Origin: Empedobacter stercoris
Lineage (GTDB): Bacteria > Bacteroidota > Bacteroidia > Flavobacteriales > Weeksellaceae
DNA: 64,000 nucleotides
NCBI RefSeq assembly: GCF_020281205.1
Contig: NZ_JACXZC010000008.1
Location: 1-64,000, forward strand
Direction: 5' to 3'
The first letter of the stretch is position 1; every line of letters starts with the position of its first letter. The notes beneath the pieces are model-generated. The model was not told where the DNA came from. It saw nothing but the letters and a program-made list of their open reading frames with translations, and ran no database searches. The position numbers and the translations under genes were made by a program. Below are positions 1 to 8,066 of the stretch, piece by piece.

Positions 1-40
1 TAAATGCTACATCATATTTTACTTTTCTTGTCATAAAAAA

Positions 41-77
41 TGCCCCCAAAAGTGTCTAACTTTTTGGGGGCAGTGTA
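41..77 (-). repeat. Palindromic dispersed repeat, copy 1
   Basis: This is an imperfect palindrome with arms gcccccaaaa and tttttgggggc around the centre gtgtctaac, followed by agtgta. Near-identical sequence in the opposite orientation lies at 48571-48609, and a shorter degenerate version lies at 2762-2797. Each half (CCCCAAAAAGTTxGACA) resembles the terminal repeats of some IS3-family elements, so it may be a relic of an abutted pair of IS ends. It could also act as a hairpin terminator, although no strong T tract follows it. Confidence 0.6.
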
Positions 78-96
78 TAGTAGTGATGTTTTTTTG

Positions 97-234
97 TTAA
101 TTTAAAAAGTCTATGATAATTAAAATGGTCACAATACTAACTGCAACTACAATTAAAATATCCAAATAATTTATTTTTTTCGAACCAAATTTTGTTGTTC
201 TTTTTCGTTTTTTTGTCAGCACTATTCTCTTCAT
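97..234 (-). CDS. Small predicted single-pass membrane protein (45 aa)
   Basis: I do not recognise this short ORF. It starts with ATG (MKRIVLTKKRKR), has a strongly basic N-terminal half of about 20 residues, then one hydrophobic segment of about 20 residues (LDILIVVAVSIVTILIIID), and ends at TAA. The basic-then-hydrophobic layout fits a small inner-membrane protein with its N-terminus in the cytoplasm. It lies between a hairpin at 244-274 and the palindromic repeat at 41-77. No clear TAnnTTTG promoter or strong ribosome binding site was seen, so it may be a chance ORF. Confidence 0.35.
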   Translation of the reverse strand: MKRIVLTKKRKRTTKFGSKKINYLDILIVVAVSIVTILIIIDFLN

Positions 235-243
235 TTTACAATA

Positions 244-274
244 AATAAGTCGTGAAATCAATTCACGACTTATT
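244..274 (-). terminator. Hairpin downstream of the 317-814 gene
   Basis: This is a perfect 13-bp inverted repeat (aataagtcgtgaa / ttcacgacttatt) with a 5-nt loop. It begins about 40 bases past the stop of the minus-strand gene at 317-814. The tract after the stem on that strand is TTATT-like, so it is a moderate terminator. It separates that gene from the small ORF at 97-234. Confidence 0.55.
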
Positions 275-316
275 GGTCAAAAATACATTAAGTAGTTAGT
301 TAGTTGTTAATCCGTT

Positions 317-814
317 TTATTGATATTTATAGCAACTTCCAGTTTTTTTAGCCGATTTACCTGCCATTTTATCAGATAATAAAAGAATAAATGGGCATCT
401 CACCTCCGCAGCTTGTTGTTTTAAAACTTTCTCAGCACGCTCATCTTTTCCATTTCCAGATCTAAAGTTTACCCAACCTGTTTTTGATTTCAAATCATCC
501 CCTTTTTTTAATCCAGCAACTAAAGATTTATCTTCTAAAATAATAACTTTCGGCCAATCTTTGTCATCGGTAATTTCTATCTTTTCTGAAACATCTTCGA
601 TACGAGTGCTTTTTCCGTAGAAAACCTTGTTTACAGAATATTTACTTAATGATTGTATTGCATCTTCTCCATCATAAGTAAATTCTACAGTAAATTCTCC
701 TACACGCTTTATTTGACCTTCTATAATTTCTCCTGAATGTTTATAAATTTTATCAACTTGTCCAAAAGCCACAGAAGACATAAAACCTAATCCTAAAATA
801 AAAATGTTTTTCAT
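317..814 (-). CDS. Secreted protein of unknown function
   Basis: The function is not recognised. The 165-residue product begins with a signal peptide (MKNIFILGLGFMSSVAFGQ, cleavage probably after about residue 18). The mature part starts with DKIYKHSGEIIEGQ, a pattern seen in small Bacteroidota exported proteins that open with a short beta-rich repeat. The C-terminal third carries the only two cysteines (AEVRCPF and GSCYKY), which could form a disulfide in the periplasm. A second small secreted protein gene lies 34 bases upstream on the same strand (849-1376), so the two are probably co-transcribed. A hairpin follows the stop. Confidence 0.7.
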   Translation of the reverse strand: MKNIFILGLGFMSSVAFGQVDKIYKHSGEIIEGQIKRVGEFTVEFTYDGEDAIQSLSKYSVNKVFYGKSTRIEDVSEKIEITDDKDWPKVIILEDKSLVAGLKKGDDLKSKTGWVNFRSGNGKDERAEKVLKQQAAEVRCPFILLLSDKMAGKSAKKTGSCYKYQ

Positions 815-848
815 AGTTAATTTTTTAATTTGTATATAATGTATTTAT

Positions 849-1376
849 TTAGTTTACAATTAAAACACTTGCAGTGTCATCGATAGATATAGTAGTATTT
901 AAAGTACTTGATTCTAAAAGACCATGATTCTCTTTTAGATTTGTTGTTGGTTTTTTCATTAAATCAATCAAATGACTTATAGACTCTTGATAGATTTTCT
1001 TTTTTGTAGAATTTTTAACTAAAGAAATATAAACTGTTTTATAGTTTTTCTTTGTTGGAGTTGTTTGTTCTATTTCTTGTGCGATATTTTGAAAAAAATT
1101 AGTTCTATTTTCAGAATTCACAACAACAATTCGTTTAATGTTCTTACCTTCAGTTTCCACCTCCATACTTATAGTATATGGATCTATTGTGATAGAATTG
1201 TAGTGTACTTTTTGATTACCAAAATTATCATCTATAGAACTGGATTTTATTTGATAATAATCTTCTAATTCGGTTACTCGATTACCGATAAATTGTTTTA
1301 ACGTTTTGTAATCTAAATTTTGAGCAAAAATCACATTAGACAACATGACTAATAAAAGAGTTAAAATATTTTTCAT
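849..1376 (-). CDS. Secreted protein of unknown function
   Basis: The family is not recognised. The 175-residue product starts with a signal peptide (MKNILTLLLVMLSNVIFAQ) and then has a mixed charged sequence without cysteines or membrane segments, so a soluble periplasmic protein is likely. It is rich in Asn, Thr, Ile and Lys, and the C-terminus (SIDDTASVLIVN) looks beta-rich. It sits 34 bases upstream of the other small secreted gene (317-814) on the same strand. No good TAnnTTTG element was found in front of it. The gene diverges from the TPR/LuxR regulator at 1552. Confidence 0.65.
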   Translation of the reverse strand: MKNILTLLLVMLSNVIFAQNLDYKTLKQFIGNRVTELEDYYQIKSSSIDDNFGNQKVHYNSITIDPYTISMEVETEGKNIKRIVVVNSENRTNFFQNIAQEIEQTTPTKKNYKTVYISLVKNSTKKKIYQESISHLIDLMKKPTTNLKENHGLLESSTLNTTISIDDTASVLIVN

Positions 1377-1458
1377 ATTTCTATTTAATTATCTAATTTA
1401 TTACGACTTACATTTGTTATAAATCTTCACAAATTTTAAAAATCATAAAATAAATTCC

Positions 1459-1466
1459 TACTTTTG
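1459..1466 (+). promoter_or_regulatory. -7 promoter element for the TPR/LuxR gene
   Basis: TACTTTTG matches the Bacteroidota -7 consensus TAnnTTTG. Transcription would begin near 1471-1473, giving a leader of about 80 bases that contains the inverted repeat at 1482-1502. A second match, TACATTTG at 1409-1416, lies upstream on the same strand. Confidence 0.6.
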
Positions 1467-1481
1467 CAAGCATAGTTAATG

Positions 1482-1502
1482 GGTAGTTTATATTAAACTA
1501 CC
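1482..1502 (+). promoter_or_regulatory. Inverted repeat in the leader of the LuxR-type gene
   Basis: GGTAGTTTA and its exact complement TAAACTACC are separated by three bases just after the predicted transcription start. A third related half-site, gggtagtcta, follows at about 1506. The symmetry suits a dimeric HTH operator for autoregulation, or an RNA hairpin. Function is inferred. Confidence 0.45.
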
Positions 1503-1551
1503 TACGGGTAGTCTATGTAAAACGCATATAATCAACTAAATGATCTAAATC

Positions 1552-2757
1552 TTGAAAAAATTTCTCTTATTATTATTTTTTTCTTTTTATACTCAAGTAG
1601 GGTTTGGAAACACAATTAATTCCGAAATTCTAAAGAAAGAGATTAGTAATTTCAACCAAATTGGTGCTTATAATAAATCTATTTTCAAATTAGATAGTCT
1701 TATCTACTCTGAGAGAGTTAGTAATTATGATTTATACAATTTGTATTTATTAAAATATATTACCTATAAAACTTTATTGAATTATCCAGAAGCTGAAGAA
1801 AATCTAAATATTGCTGAAAAATATGGATTAAAGGATCCTAACCGTAAAAAAGAAGTTGAAACAAAAATTTTAATTGAGCGAATTTTCATTCAGTTTGATT
1901 ACCTTAAATATGATAATGTAAATGAATTGCTTAAAAAAGTAGAAAAGAATAATCTTCATTTTTTAGATCCAGAAACGTATGCTTTTTATATTTCTGTTTT
2001 AGGCACAATCAATATCCTTAATAAGGATTATCAACAAGCTGAAAAAGAATATAATGAAGCTGTAGATGTATTAAAAAAAGAATCACCCAAACATTTACCA
2101 AATATATATCGAAAACTATTGCATCTTTACACCGAAACCAATGAAGATCAAAAAGCGATAAAGGCTTTTGAAAACGGACTGTACTATGCTAAAAAATTCA
2201 ATACAAAATTATATATTCTGAATATGTACGAATCTCTTACTTGGCATTATGCACAAAATGAAGATTGGGAAAAAGCTTACAAAACGCGATTAATTGTAAA
2301 TGATCTTGCAACCGATTACGACGCAATAAATCAAAGTGGAAAATTACAAAGTTTAGAGAAAGAAATTATCAATAAACGAAATAATTTAGAGGTTCGAAAT
2401 CAAAAAAATATCAAATTTTTTTTAGGTATAATTTCTACCATTTTAGCTATTTTACTTTTAGTTCTTTTCAAATACAATAAAATTAATAAAGAAAAAAGAA
2501 TATTAGTTGAAAATGAGAACGAAAGAATGCGCAAAGAACTCTCAGATTTAATTGATAATAAATCAAAAAACGAGAAAATATTCACTTTTTCGGACTACAA
2601 TCTGTCTGAAAGACAGTTAGAAATCATTGATTTTGTAAGAAAAGGATTAACCAACAAAGAGATTGCTACTCAATTATATATTTCTGAAAATACAGTTAAG
2701 TACCATTTAAAAGTAATTTACACAACATTAGGTATTGATAGTCGAAATTCTTTATAA
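1552..2757 (+). CDS. TPR repeat, membrane-anchored LuxR-type regulator
   Basis: This is a 401-residue one-component regulator of a type common in Flavobacteriia. It has a signal-like N-terminus (residues 1-19), a helical TPR region in the periplasm (about 20-280), one membrane helix (about 287-306) and a charged coiled stretch. It ends in a LuxR-type HTH (351-401) with LSERQLEII, KGLTNKEIA and ISENTVKYHL. The start is TTG: the upstream frame has stops and no ATG precedes the signal sequence. The HTH ends abruptly at DSRNSL, in the last helix, only four bases before a palindromic repeat (2762-2797), so the C-terminus may have been trimmed. The ligand and targets are unknown. A palindrome in the leader suggests autoregulation. 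Confidence 0.85.
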   Translation: MKKFLLLLFFSFYTQVGFGNTINSEILKKEISNFNQIGAYNKSIFKLDSLIYSERVSNYDLYNLYLLKYITYKTLLNYPEAEENLNIAEKYGLKDPNRKKEVETKILIERIFIQFDYLKYDNVNELLKKVEKNNLHFLDPETYAFYISVLGTINILNKDYQQAEKEYNEAVDVLKKESPKHLPNIYRKLLHLYTETNEDQKAIKAFENGLYYAKKFNTKLYILNMYESLTWHYAQNEDWEKAYKTRLIVNDLATDYDAINQSGKLQSLEKEIINKRNNLEVRNQKNIKFFLGIISTILAILLLVLFKYNKINKEKRILVENENERMRKELSDLIDNKSKNEKIFTFSDYNLSERQLEIIDFVRKGLTNKEIATQLYISENTVKYHLKVIYTTLGIDSRNSL

Positions 2758-2761
2758 AAAA

Positions 2762-2797
2762 TGCCCAAAAAGTTAGATACTTTATGGGCATTGTATA
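2762..2797 (+). repeat. Palindromic dispersed repeat, degenerate copy 2
   Basis: tgcccaaaaag / ctttatgggca flank ttagata, followed by ttgtata. This is a shortened version of the repeats at 41-77 and 48571-48609, in the orientation of the latter. It lies between the convergent LuxR-type gene and murB, so it may also act as a hairpin between the two transcripts. Confidence 0.55.
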
Positions 2798-2816
2798 AAT
2801 AAAAATAGGATTTTAA

Positions 2817-3836
2817 TTATTGAATAATATTAACTTCTCTGACTAATGTGACACCGTACTTAGACTTCACATCTTCAATAATTTGTTCAGACAAATCATA
2901 TATTTCACGTCCTGTAGCATTACCATAATTCACCAAAACCAATGCTTGTTTATCGTGAACACCAGCATCACCAAAACGCTTTCCTTTCCAACCAGCATGT
3001 TCAATTAACCAACCTGCAGCTAATTTTACACCCGAATCAGTTTTATAATGAGAAATTTCGGGATGACGTTTTTCAATCTCCACAAATTCTTCGTTCGTAA
3101 TAACAGGATTTTTAAAGAAACTTCCCGAGTTTCCTATTTGCGAAGGATCTGGTAATTTACTTTGACGTATTTTGATCACGGCTGCACTAATTTCTTGAAT
3201 TGAAGGCTCAAAAATTTGCTCCTTTTCCAATTCAGATTTTATTGCCCCATAATCGATATGCAATTGATGATTTCTCTTTGATAACTTAAATGTAACTGCT
3301 ACCAAAACATATTGACCTCTTAATTCATTCTTGAAAATAGATTCACGGTAACCAAACTGACACTCTTCATTTGTAAAAGTACGCTCGTCACCTGTTTCTA
3401 ATTCTAATGTTTGAACTTCTTCAATATAATCTTTTACTTCAACGCCATAGGCTCCAATGTTTTGCATCGGTGCTGTTCCAACATTTCCTGGAATTAAAGA
3501 AAGATTTTCTAATCCTCCGAAATCATTTTCCAACGTCCATTGAACAAAATTGTGCCAATTTTCGCTTCCTTGCGCTTTTATGTACACAAAATCATCCTCT
3601 TCATTGATAATTTCGATTCCTTTCAAATTTAATTTTAACACAATTCCTGGAAAATCGTCTACAAAAAGCATATTACTTCCTCCTCCAATAAATAAAATGG
3701 GAAGATTTTTTTGACGACGAAAAACCAATACTTTTCGTAAATCTTGAATAGTTGCGACATCTGCAAAATATTTTGCTTTTGCTTCTATTCCGAATGTGTT
3801 ATATAATTTTAATGAATAATTTTCGATGATTTCCAT
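2817..3836 (-). CDS. murB: UDP-N-acetylmuramate dehydrogenase
   Basis: MurB reduces UDP-N-acetylglucosamine enolpyruvate to UDP-N-acetylmuramate with NADPH and FAD, a cytoplasmic step of peptidoglycan precursor synthesis. The 339-residue protein shows the FAD-binding GGGSNML (51-57), IPGNVGTAPMQNIGAYG, the catalytic serine region GNSGSFFKNP and the C-terminal AAGWLIEHAGWKG. The length fits type I (E. coli-like) MurB. It starts with ATG 13 bases after the aminotransferase stop on the same strand, so the two genes probably share a transcript. Confidence 0.96.
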   Translation of the reverse strand: MEIIENYSLKLYNTFGIEAKAKYFADVATIQDLRKVLVFRRQKNLPILFIGGGSNMLFVDDFPGIVLKLNLKGIEIINEEDDFVYIKAQGSENWHNFVQWTLENDFGGLENLSLIPGNVGTAPMQNIGAYGVEVKDYIEEVQTLELETGDERTFTNEECQFGYRESIFKNELRGQYVLVAVTFKLSKRNHQLHIDYGAIKSELEKEQIFEPSIQEISAAVIKIRQSKLPDPSQIGNSGSFFKNPVITNEEFVEIEKRHPEISHYKTDSGVKLAAGWLIEHAGWKGKRFGDAGVHDKQALVLVNYGNATGREIYDLSEQIIEDVKSKYGVTLVREVNIIQ

Positions 3837-3849
3837 CTTCGTATATTTC

Positions 3850-5052
3850 TTATGATCTAATTGTTCCTGGATATTGTTCTAAAGCTTCTTTTAGTAATTC
3901 TACAGAACGTACTAAATCTTCTTCTTTTAGCACATATGCCAAACGAACTTCTTGTATTCCTGAATTTGGAGTTGAGTAAAATCCCGCTCCTGGTGCCAAC
4001 ATGACAGTTTCCCCATTTGACGAAAATGACTCTAACAACCAAATTGCAAATTTTTCCGCATTATCAACTGGTAATTGAATCATACAATAGAAAGCACCTT
4101 TTGGATTTGGACAAACCACCCCTGGAATCTGTTTTAAACCTTCTATTAATGTATTGCGACGTTTTAAATATTCTGTACGACAATCTTCGAAATAAGATCC
4201 TACATTTTTATGCGCTAATGTTGCAATGTATTGAGAAATCTCAACTGGACTCAAACGCGCTTGTGCATACAACATAGCTGCTTTTAAGAACTTTTCGTTT
4301 CGTGTAATTAACGCTCCAGAACGAGCACCACATAAAGAAAAACGTTTCGATTCAGAATCAATTACAATTGCATTATCTTTTAATTCTGGAAAACTTAAAA
4401 TAGATGTAAATTCTTCTTCTGTATATAAATATTCAGCATACACTTCATCTGCAATTAAATAAATATCATGTTCTAAAACTAAATCTTTCAATTGATTTAA
4501 TTCTTCTTTCGAATAAACATAACCAGTTGGATTTCCAGGATTACAAATTAAAACTGCACGCGTTTTATCTGTAATCTTTTTTGCAAACTCTTCGACAGAA
4601 GGTAAAGCAAAATTATTCTCAATTGTTGAAGGTACAGGAACAATATTTACATCATTTTCACACGTAAATCCATTGTAATTTGCGTAAAAAGGTTCTGGAA
4701 TAATGATTTCATCACCCGGATTTGCGATAATCCCAAAAATAAACAATAAAGCTTCTGAACCTCCTAACGTAGCAATAAAATTCTCTGGAGTTAATTCAAT
4801 TCCACGATTAGTGAAATAGTCTGCCAACGCTTGACGATATTCTAACGTTCCTTCTGAATGCGTGTAAGAAATAATGTTAGATGGAAATTTTTTCAATCCT
4901 TCTAAAACAGCTTTTGGCGATTCTATATCAGGTTGACCAATGTTCAGATGATATACTTTTGTACCTCTCTTTTTAGCTGCATCTGCGTATGGAACCAACT
5001 TTCTAATAGGAGAAGCTGGCATATTTTGTGATTTTTCAGATAATATTAACAT
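3850..5052 (-). CDS. PLP-dependent aminotransferase, class I/II
   Basis: This 400-residue fold type I aminotransferase acts in the cytoplasm. The PLP lysine is in DSESKRFSLCGARSG, the ring-stacking region is GGSEALLFIFG, and CNPGNPTGYVYS and DEVYAEY carry the usual Asn, Asp and Tyr contacts. The C-terminal arginine region is EVRLAYVL. These features place it in the aspartate/alanine/aromatic aminotransferase superfamily. The amino donor cannot be read from sequence, so no symbol is given. It precedes murB by 13 bases. The YtxH gene diverges from it, and a TAAATTTA near-match to the -7 element lies upstream. Confidence 0.9.
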   Translation of the reverse strand: MLILSEKSQNMPASPIRKLVPYADAAKKRGTKVYHLNIGQPDIESPKAVLEGLKKFPSNIISYTHSEGTLEYRQALADYFTNRGIELTPENFIATLGGSEALLFIFGIIANPGDEIIIPEPFYANYNGFTCENDVNIVPVPSTIENNFALPSVEEFAKKITDKTRAVLICNPGNPTGYVYSKEELNQLKDLVLEHDIYLIADEVYAEYLYTEEEFTSILSFPELKDNAIVIDSESKRFSLCGARSGALITRNEKFLKAAMLYAQARLSPVEISQYIATLAHKNVGSYFEDCRTEYLKRRNTLIEGLKQIPGVVCPNPKGAFYCMIQLPVDNAEKFAIWLLESFSSNGETVMLAPGAGFYSTPNSGIQEVRLAYVLKEEDLVRSVELLKEALEQYPGTIRS

Positions 5053-5153
5053 TTATTGTAATTTTTTTAAATTTAAATTTAATTCTTTGGTATTGTTTTT
5101 GTAATTTTAATGTGTAAATATAAAAAACGTTTAATCTCAAAAAAAACTTTATT

Positions 5154-5513
5154 ATGAGTAAATTAAATAATGCAACTAAATTATTAGCAGGTTTAGCAAT
5201 TGGAACAGCAATCGGAGCAGTAGTAGGTTTATTGTACGCGCCAGAATCAGGGAAAGACACGCGCAAAAAATTAAAAAAAGAAGCTGACAAATACAAAAAA
5301 GAGTTAGATAAATACGCAAATGATTTTTCTGATAAAGCAAAGCAAACAAAAAAAGAATTAGAAGCTAAATTAGAAGAAATTAAATCTAAATTAGCAGATC
5401 AAAAAGACGAATTTGTTGCGAAAGCCAAAGAAGCTGGAAAAGATTTGAAAACTAAAACAAATCAAGCTAAAGAAGATTTAAAAGACGAATTTCAAGAAAA
5501 CGTAGGAGTTTAA
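5154..5513 (+). CDS. YtxH domain protein
   Basis: The 119-residue protein opens with a glycine-rich hydrophobic segment (residues 8-28, LLAGLAIGTAIGAVVGLLYA) followed by PESGKDTRKKLKK, the YtxH signature. The rest is a long Lys/Glu-rich amphipathic helix. Members are small membrane-associated, stress-linked proteins of unclear biochemical role. It is the first gene of a same-strand trio with a holin-like protein (5576) and a small membrane protein (5913). The layout resembles the ElaB/YqjD-YqjE-YqjK group of proteobacteria; that parallel is inference. Confidence 0.88.
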   Translation: MSKLNNATKLLAGLAIGTAIGAVVGLLYAPESGKDTRKKLKKEADKYKKELDKYANDFSDKAKQTKKELEAKLEEIKSKLADQKDEFVAKAKEAGKDLKTKTNQAKEDLKDEFQENVGV

Positions 5514-5547
5514 TTCAGTTTAGTCAATAATCCTTAAAAATTATAAT

Positions 5548-5555
5548 TAAATTTG
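5548..5555 (+). promoter_or_regulatory. -7 promoter element inside the YtxH trio
   Basis: TAAATTTG is an exact match to TAnnTTTG, 20 bases before the start codon at 5576. The second and third genes can therefore be transcribed without the YtxH gene. Confidence 0.5.
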
Positions 5556-5575
5556 TCTAAACTAAAACAATTTTT

Positions 5576-5923
5576 ATGTTTAATGATCTAAAAACCTATA
5601 TCAATAATAGAATCACGTTAACTAAATATGACTTGATAGATTCTGTCAGTAACATGTTAGCAAGCGGGATTTACGTACTGATTATTGCCGTTTTTGCGCT
5701 GTTCTTATTGTTGTTAGGTAGTTTAGCATTAGGATTTATTTTAGGCAGTTATTTTGATGATACAGGATTAGGTTTCTTAACTGTTACTGGAATTTATTTT
5801 GTAGTAATGGTACTATGCCTTTTGTTTAGAAAGAAATTAAAATTATTCTTAACAAACATTGCGATTGAGAATGCTATGGAAGCTATGTCTAACCAAGATG
5901 ATGACGACGAAGATGACAAATAA
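5576..5923 (+). CDS. Holin-like (phage holin 3_6 / YqjE type) membrane protein
   Basis: The 115-residue protein has an amphipathic N-terminus and two hydrophobic segments (about 31-60, with GIYVLIIAVFALFLLLLGSL, and 65-85, around FLTVTGIYFVVMVLCLLF). It ends in an acidic tail (NQDDDDEDDK). This pattern fits the actinobacterial/Bacteroidota holin-X superfamily, whose members are chromosomal and not shown to be phage lysis proteins. No phage genes lie nearby. Its last 11 bases overlap the start of the next gene (ATG at 5913), which indicates translational coupling. Confidence 0.8.
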   Translation: MFNDLKTYINNRITLTKYDLIDSVSNMLASGIYVLIIAVFALFLLLLGSLALGFILGSYFDDTGLGFLTVTGIYFVVMVLCLLFRKKLKLFLTNIAIENAMEAMSNQDDDDEDDK

Positions 5924-6236
5924 AGAAAAACCAGTAATTAAAAATTTAGAAGATTTACGACTTGCTAAAAGAAAGCTTCGTATTGAAATGAAGGCTTCTG
6001 AAAACAAGCACGATAATTCTATTGTGAATAAGGCTGTGGGTCTTATATCGAATATAAAAACTGATACTCATTTTACGTCTTCTAAAGTTGAAAACGCATT
6101 AAATTGGGTTGGAGATAAAGCATCAAATAAATACCCAATGAAAGGGATTACAAAAATTGTCATTTCGGGATTAATTATGATAGCTGTACCTATAATTACA
6201 ACTAAAATTCAGGAATATTTAGACGAAAAACTCTAA
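5913..6236 (+). CDS. Small membrane protein, third gene of the YtxH trio
   Basis: I place the start at ATG 5913 (MTNKEKPVIKNLEDL), which gives 107 residues. Starting 18 codons further upstream would only add residues read out of frame from the acidic tail of the preceding gene. The N-terminal two thirds are charged and helical, and the C-terminus has one membrane segment (ITKIVISGLIMIAVPIITT). The family is not recognised with certainty. It overlaps the holin-like gene by 11 bases and is followed by a strong terminator, so it closes the operon. Confidence 0.75.
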   Translation: MTNKEKPVIKNLEDLRLAKRKLRIEMKASENKHDNSIVNKAVGLISNIKTDTHFTSSKVENALNWVGDKASNKYPMKGITKIVISGLIMIAVPIITTKIQEYLDEKL

Positions 6237-6254
6237 TAAAATATTTTAAATATA

Positions 6255-6287
6255 AATAGCCTTACAAATTGTAAGGCTATTTTTTTT
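6255..6287 (+). terminator. Intrinsic terminator after the YtxH trio
   Basis: The stem atagccttacaa / ttgtaaggctat is followed by eight T residues on the plus strand. It begins about 20 bases after the stop at 6236. Confidence 0.85.
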
Positions 6288-6308
6288 ATGCGATAAATTT
6301 AAGCTCTA

Positions 6309-8006
6309 TTAATATTTCTCATGGAAATACTCGTTTAGAATTTTAATTTTATCTTGTTTATCCTTCGCTTCTTGGTTTCGTAATTCTACGCGACGTATTT
6401 TACCTGAAATTGTTTTGGGTAATGATTCAACAAATTGGACAATTCGAGGAATTTTGTAACGTGCTAAATGTTCTTCCGTATACCTGAAAATATCTTTCGC
6501 TAATTCTTCCGAAGCTTCATACCCTGGGGCTAAAATAACAAACGCTTTCACTGCATTACTTCGCAATTCGTGTGGACTTGCTACAACAGCAGCTTCCATA
6601 ATCGCATCATGTTCTAATAACGCACTTTCTACTTCAAATGGTCCAACTCTAAAATCTGATGCTTTTATCACATCGTCATCACGCCCAACAAACCATACAT
6701 AGCCATCTTCGTCTTTGTACGCTTTATCTCCTGTATAATATAATCCATGCTTAAAAACTTTTGACATCTTATCTTTCTGAATAAGATATGTCTTAAAAAT
6801 TCCATTAATGCTTTCTTCGTTGTACACAACACAGATATTTCCTTCTTCACAATCTTGTACTATATTTCCATTGTCATCTGCAATTACAATTTCATATAAA
6901 AAAGCAGGTTTACCCATCGAACCATATTTTATATTTTCGTTAGGTAAGTTGGCAATCATAGCTGTAGATTCCGATTGTCCATATCCATCTCGAATTGTTA
7001 TGCCTGTGCCTTCTTTCCAAACATCTATAATCTCTGGATTAAGCGGTTCGCCTGCCGCAACACATTGACGAAGTTTGAAATGATAATTTTTTAAATCTTC
7101 TAAAATTAATACACGCAAAGCAGTTGGTGGTGCGCAAAATGTTGTCACACCTAAATCCTGAATTGTTTGTAATTGTTCCTTTGGAACAAATTTATCTGCA
7201 TGATATCCTAAAATTGTAGCCCCCATATTCCAAGGAGCAAAGAAACTACTCCAAAAGAATTTAGCCCATCCAGGTTGTGATATATTGTAATGTAAATCAC
7301 CTTGTTTCATTCCAACCCAAGAAGAGGTTGTAAAGCCTCCAAGCGGATAAGTGTAATGTGTGTGCACCACCACTTTTGGCATTCCAGTTGTACCAGAAGT
7401 AAAGAAATAAAACAAATCATCGTCTGCTTTAGTATCGGCAGCTTCGGCTTCAGGTGATTCATTCCATAAATCGTTGATATTTATCCATCCTTCTCTTTCT
7501 CCCTCCGTGATTAATTTAACTTTGATTTTCTGCTCAAATTTTGCTTCTGCTTCATCTATTTTATTAGCATTCGCTTGATCAGCCAATGCCACTTCTGGAA
7601 ATGATGATTCAAAACGGAAAGTTAAATCACGTGCTTCTAACGTTGTAGCCGCTGGAATAATAACCAATCCACCTTTGATTGATGCCAGATAGCCAATCCA
7701 AGTAATTGGTAATAAAGGAACTTGAGAAAACATTTTGTCCCCTTCTACAATACCTTTGTTACGTAAATAATTTAAAAATTGATTGTACTTAATAGATAAA
7801 TCTTGAAACGTATAATCTTCTCGTTGATTATTGTACTTCCAAATCAATCCTTTTTGCTCACCTAATTGAGTAACATTATACGTTTCGAAAATGTCTCGAA
7901 CCCAATTAAATTTTTCTGGTTTAAAAATTTTAATTTCTTTTAACTGCGCATAATTCTCTTGTTCGATAGAAGCTCGAATAGAATTAAACAATTCTTGTAC
8001 TGTCAT
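6309..8006 (-). CDS. AMP-dependent acyl-CoA synthetase / ligase
   Basis: This 565-residue ANL-superfamily enzyme activates a carboxylic acid with ATP and loads it on CoA in the cytoplasm. The phosphate-binding loop FFTSGTTGMPKVV, the GYGQSES motif, YTGDKAYKDEDGYVWFVGR with the ribose-binding Asp, and the catalytic lysine region PKTISGKIRRVELR are all visible. Overall it resembles the acetyl-/medium-chain acyl-CoA synthetase branch; the chain length is not readable. It is flanked by terminators and appears to be a single-gene unit, with a TATATTTA near-match to the -7 element just upstream. Confidence 0.9.
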   Translation of the reverse strand: MTVQELFNSIRASIEQENYAQLKEIKIFKPEKFNWVRDIFETYNVTQLGEQKGLIWKYNNQREDYTFQDLSIKYNQFLNYLRNKGIVEGDKMFSQVPLLPITWIGYLASIKGGLVIIPAATTLEARDLTFRFESSFPEVALADQANANKIDEAEAKFEQKIKVKLITEGEREGWININDLWNESPEAEAADTKADDDLFYFFTSGTTGMPKVVVHTHYTYPLGGFTTSSWVGMKQGDLHYNISQPGWAKFFWSSFFAPWNMGATILGYHADKFVPKEQLQTIQDLGVTTFCAPPTALRVLILEDLKNYHFKLRQCVAAGEPLNPEIIDVWKEGTGITIRDGYGQSESTAMIANLPNENIKYGSMGKPAFLYEIVIADDNGNIVQDCEEGNICVVYNEESINGIFKTYLIQKDKMSKVFKHGLYYTGDKAYKDEDGYVWFVGRDDDVIKASDFRVGPFEVESALLEHDAIMEAAVVASPHELRSNAVKAFVILAPGYEASEELAKDIFRYTEEHLARYKIPRIVQFVESLPKTISGKIRRVELRNQEAKDKQDKIKILNEYFHEKY

Positions 8007-8066
8007 TTATTTGTGGTTTTGAATAAATATAGAAAAATTATCAATTCAAATACAAATTTTAAGCAC

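Noticed and set aside
5576-5923. Holin-like gene as evidence of a prophage
   Set aside because: No integrase, structural, lysis or packaging genes lie nearby. The family is chromosomal in Bacteroidota and sits in a YtxH trio.
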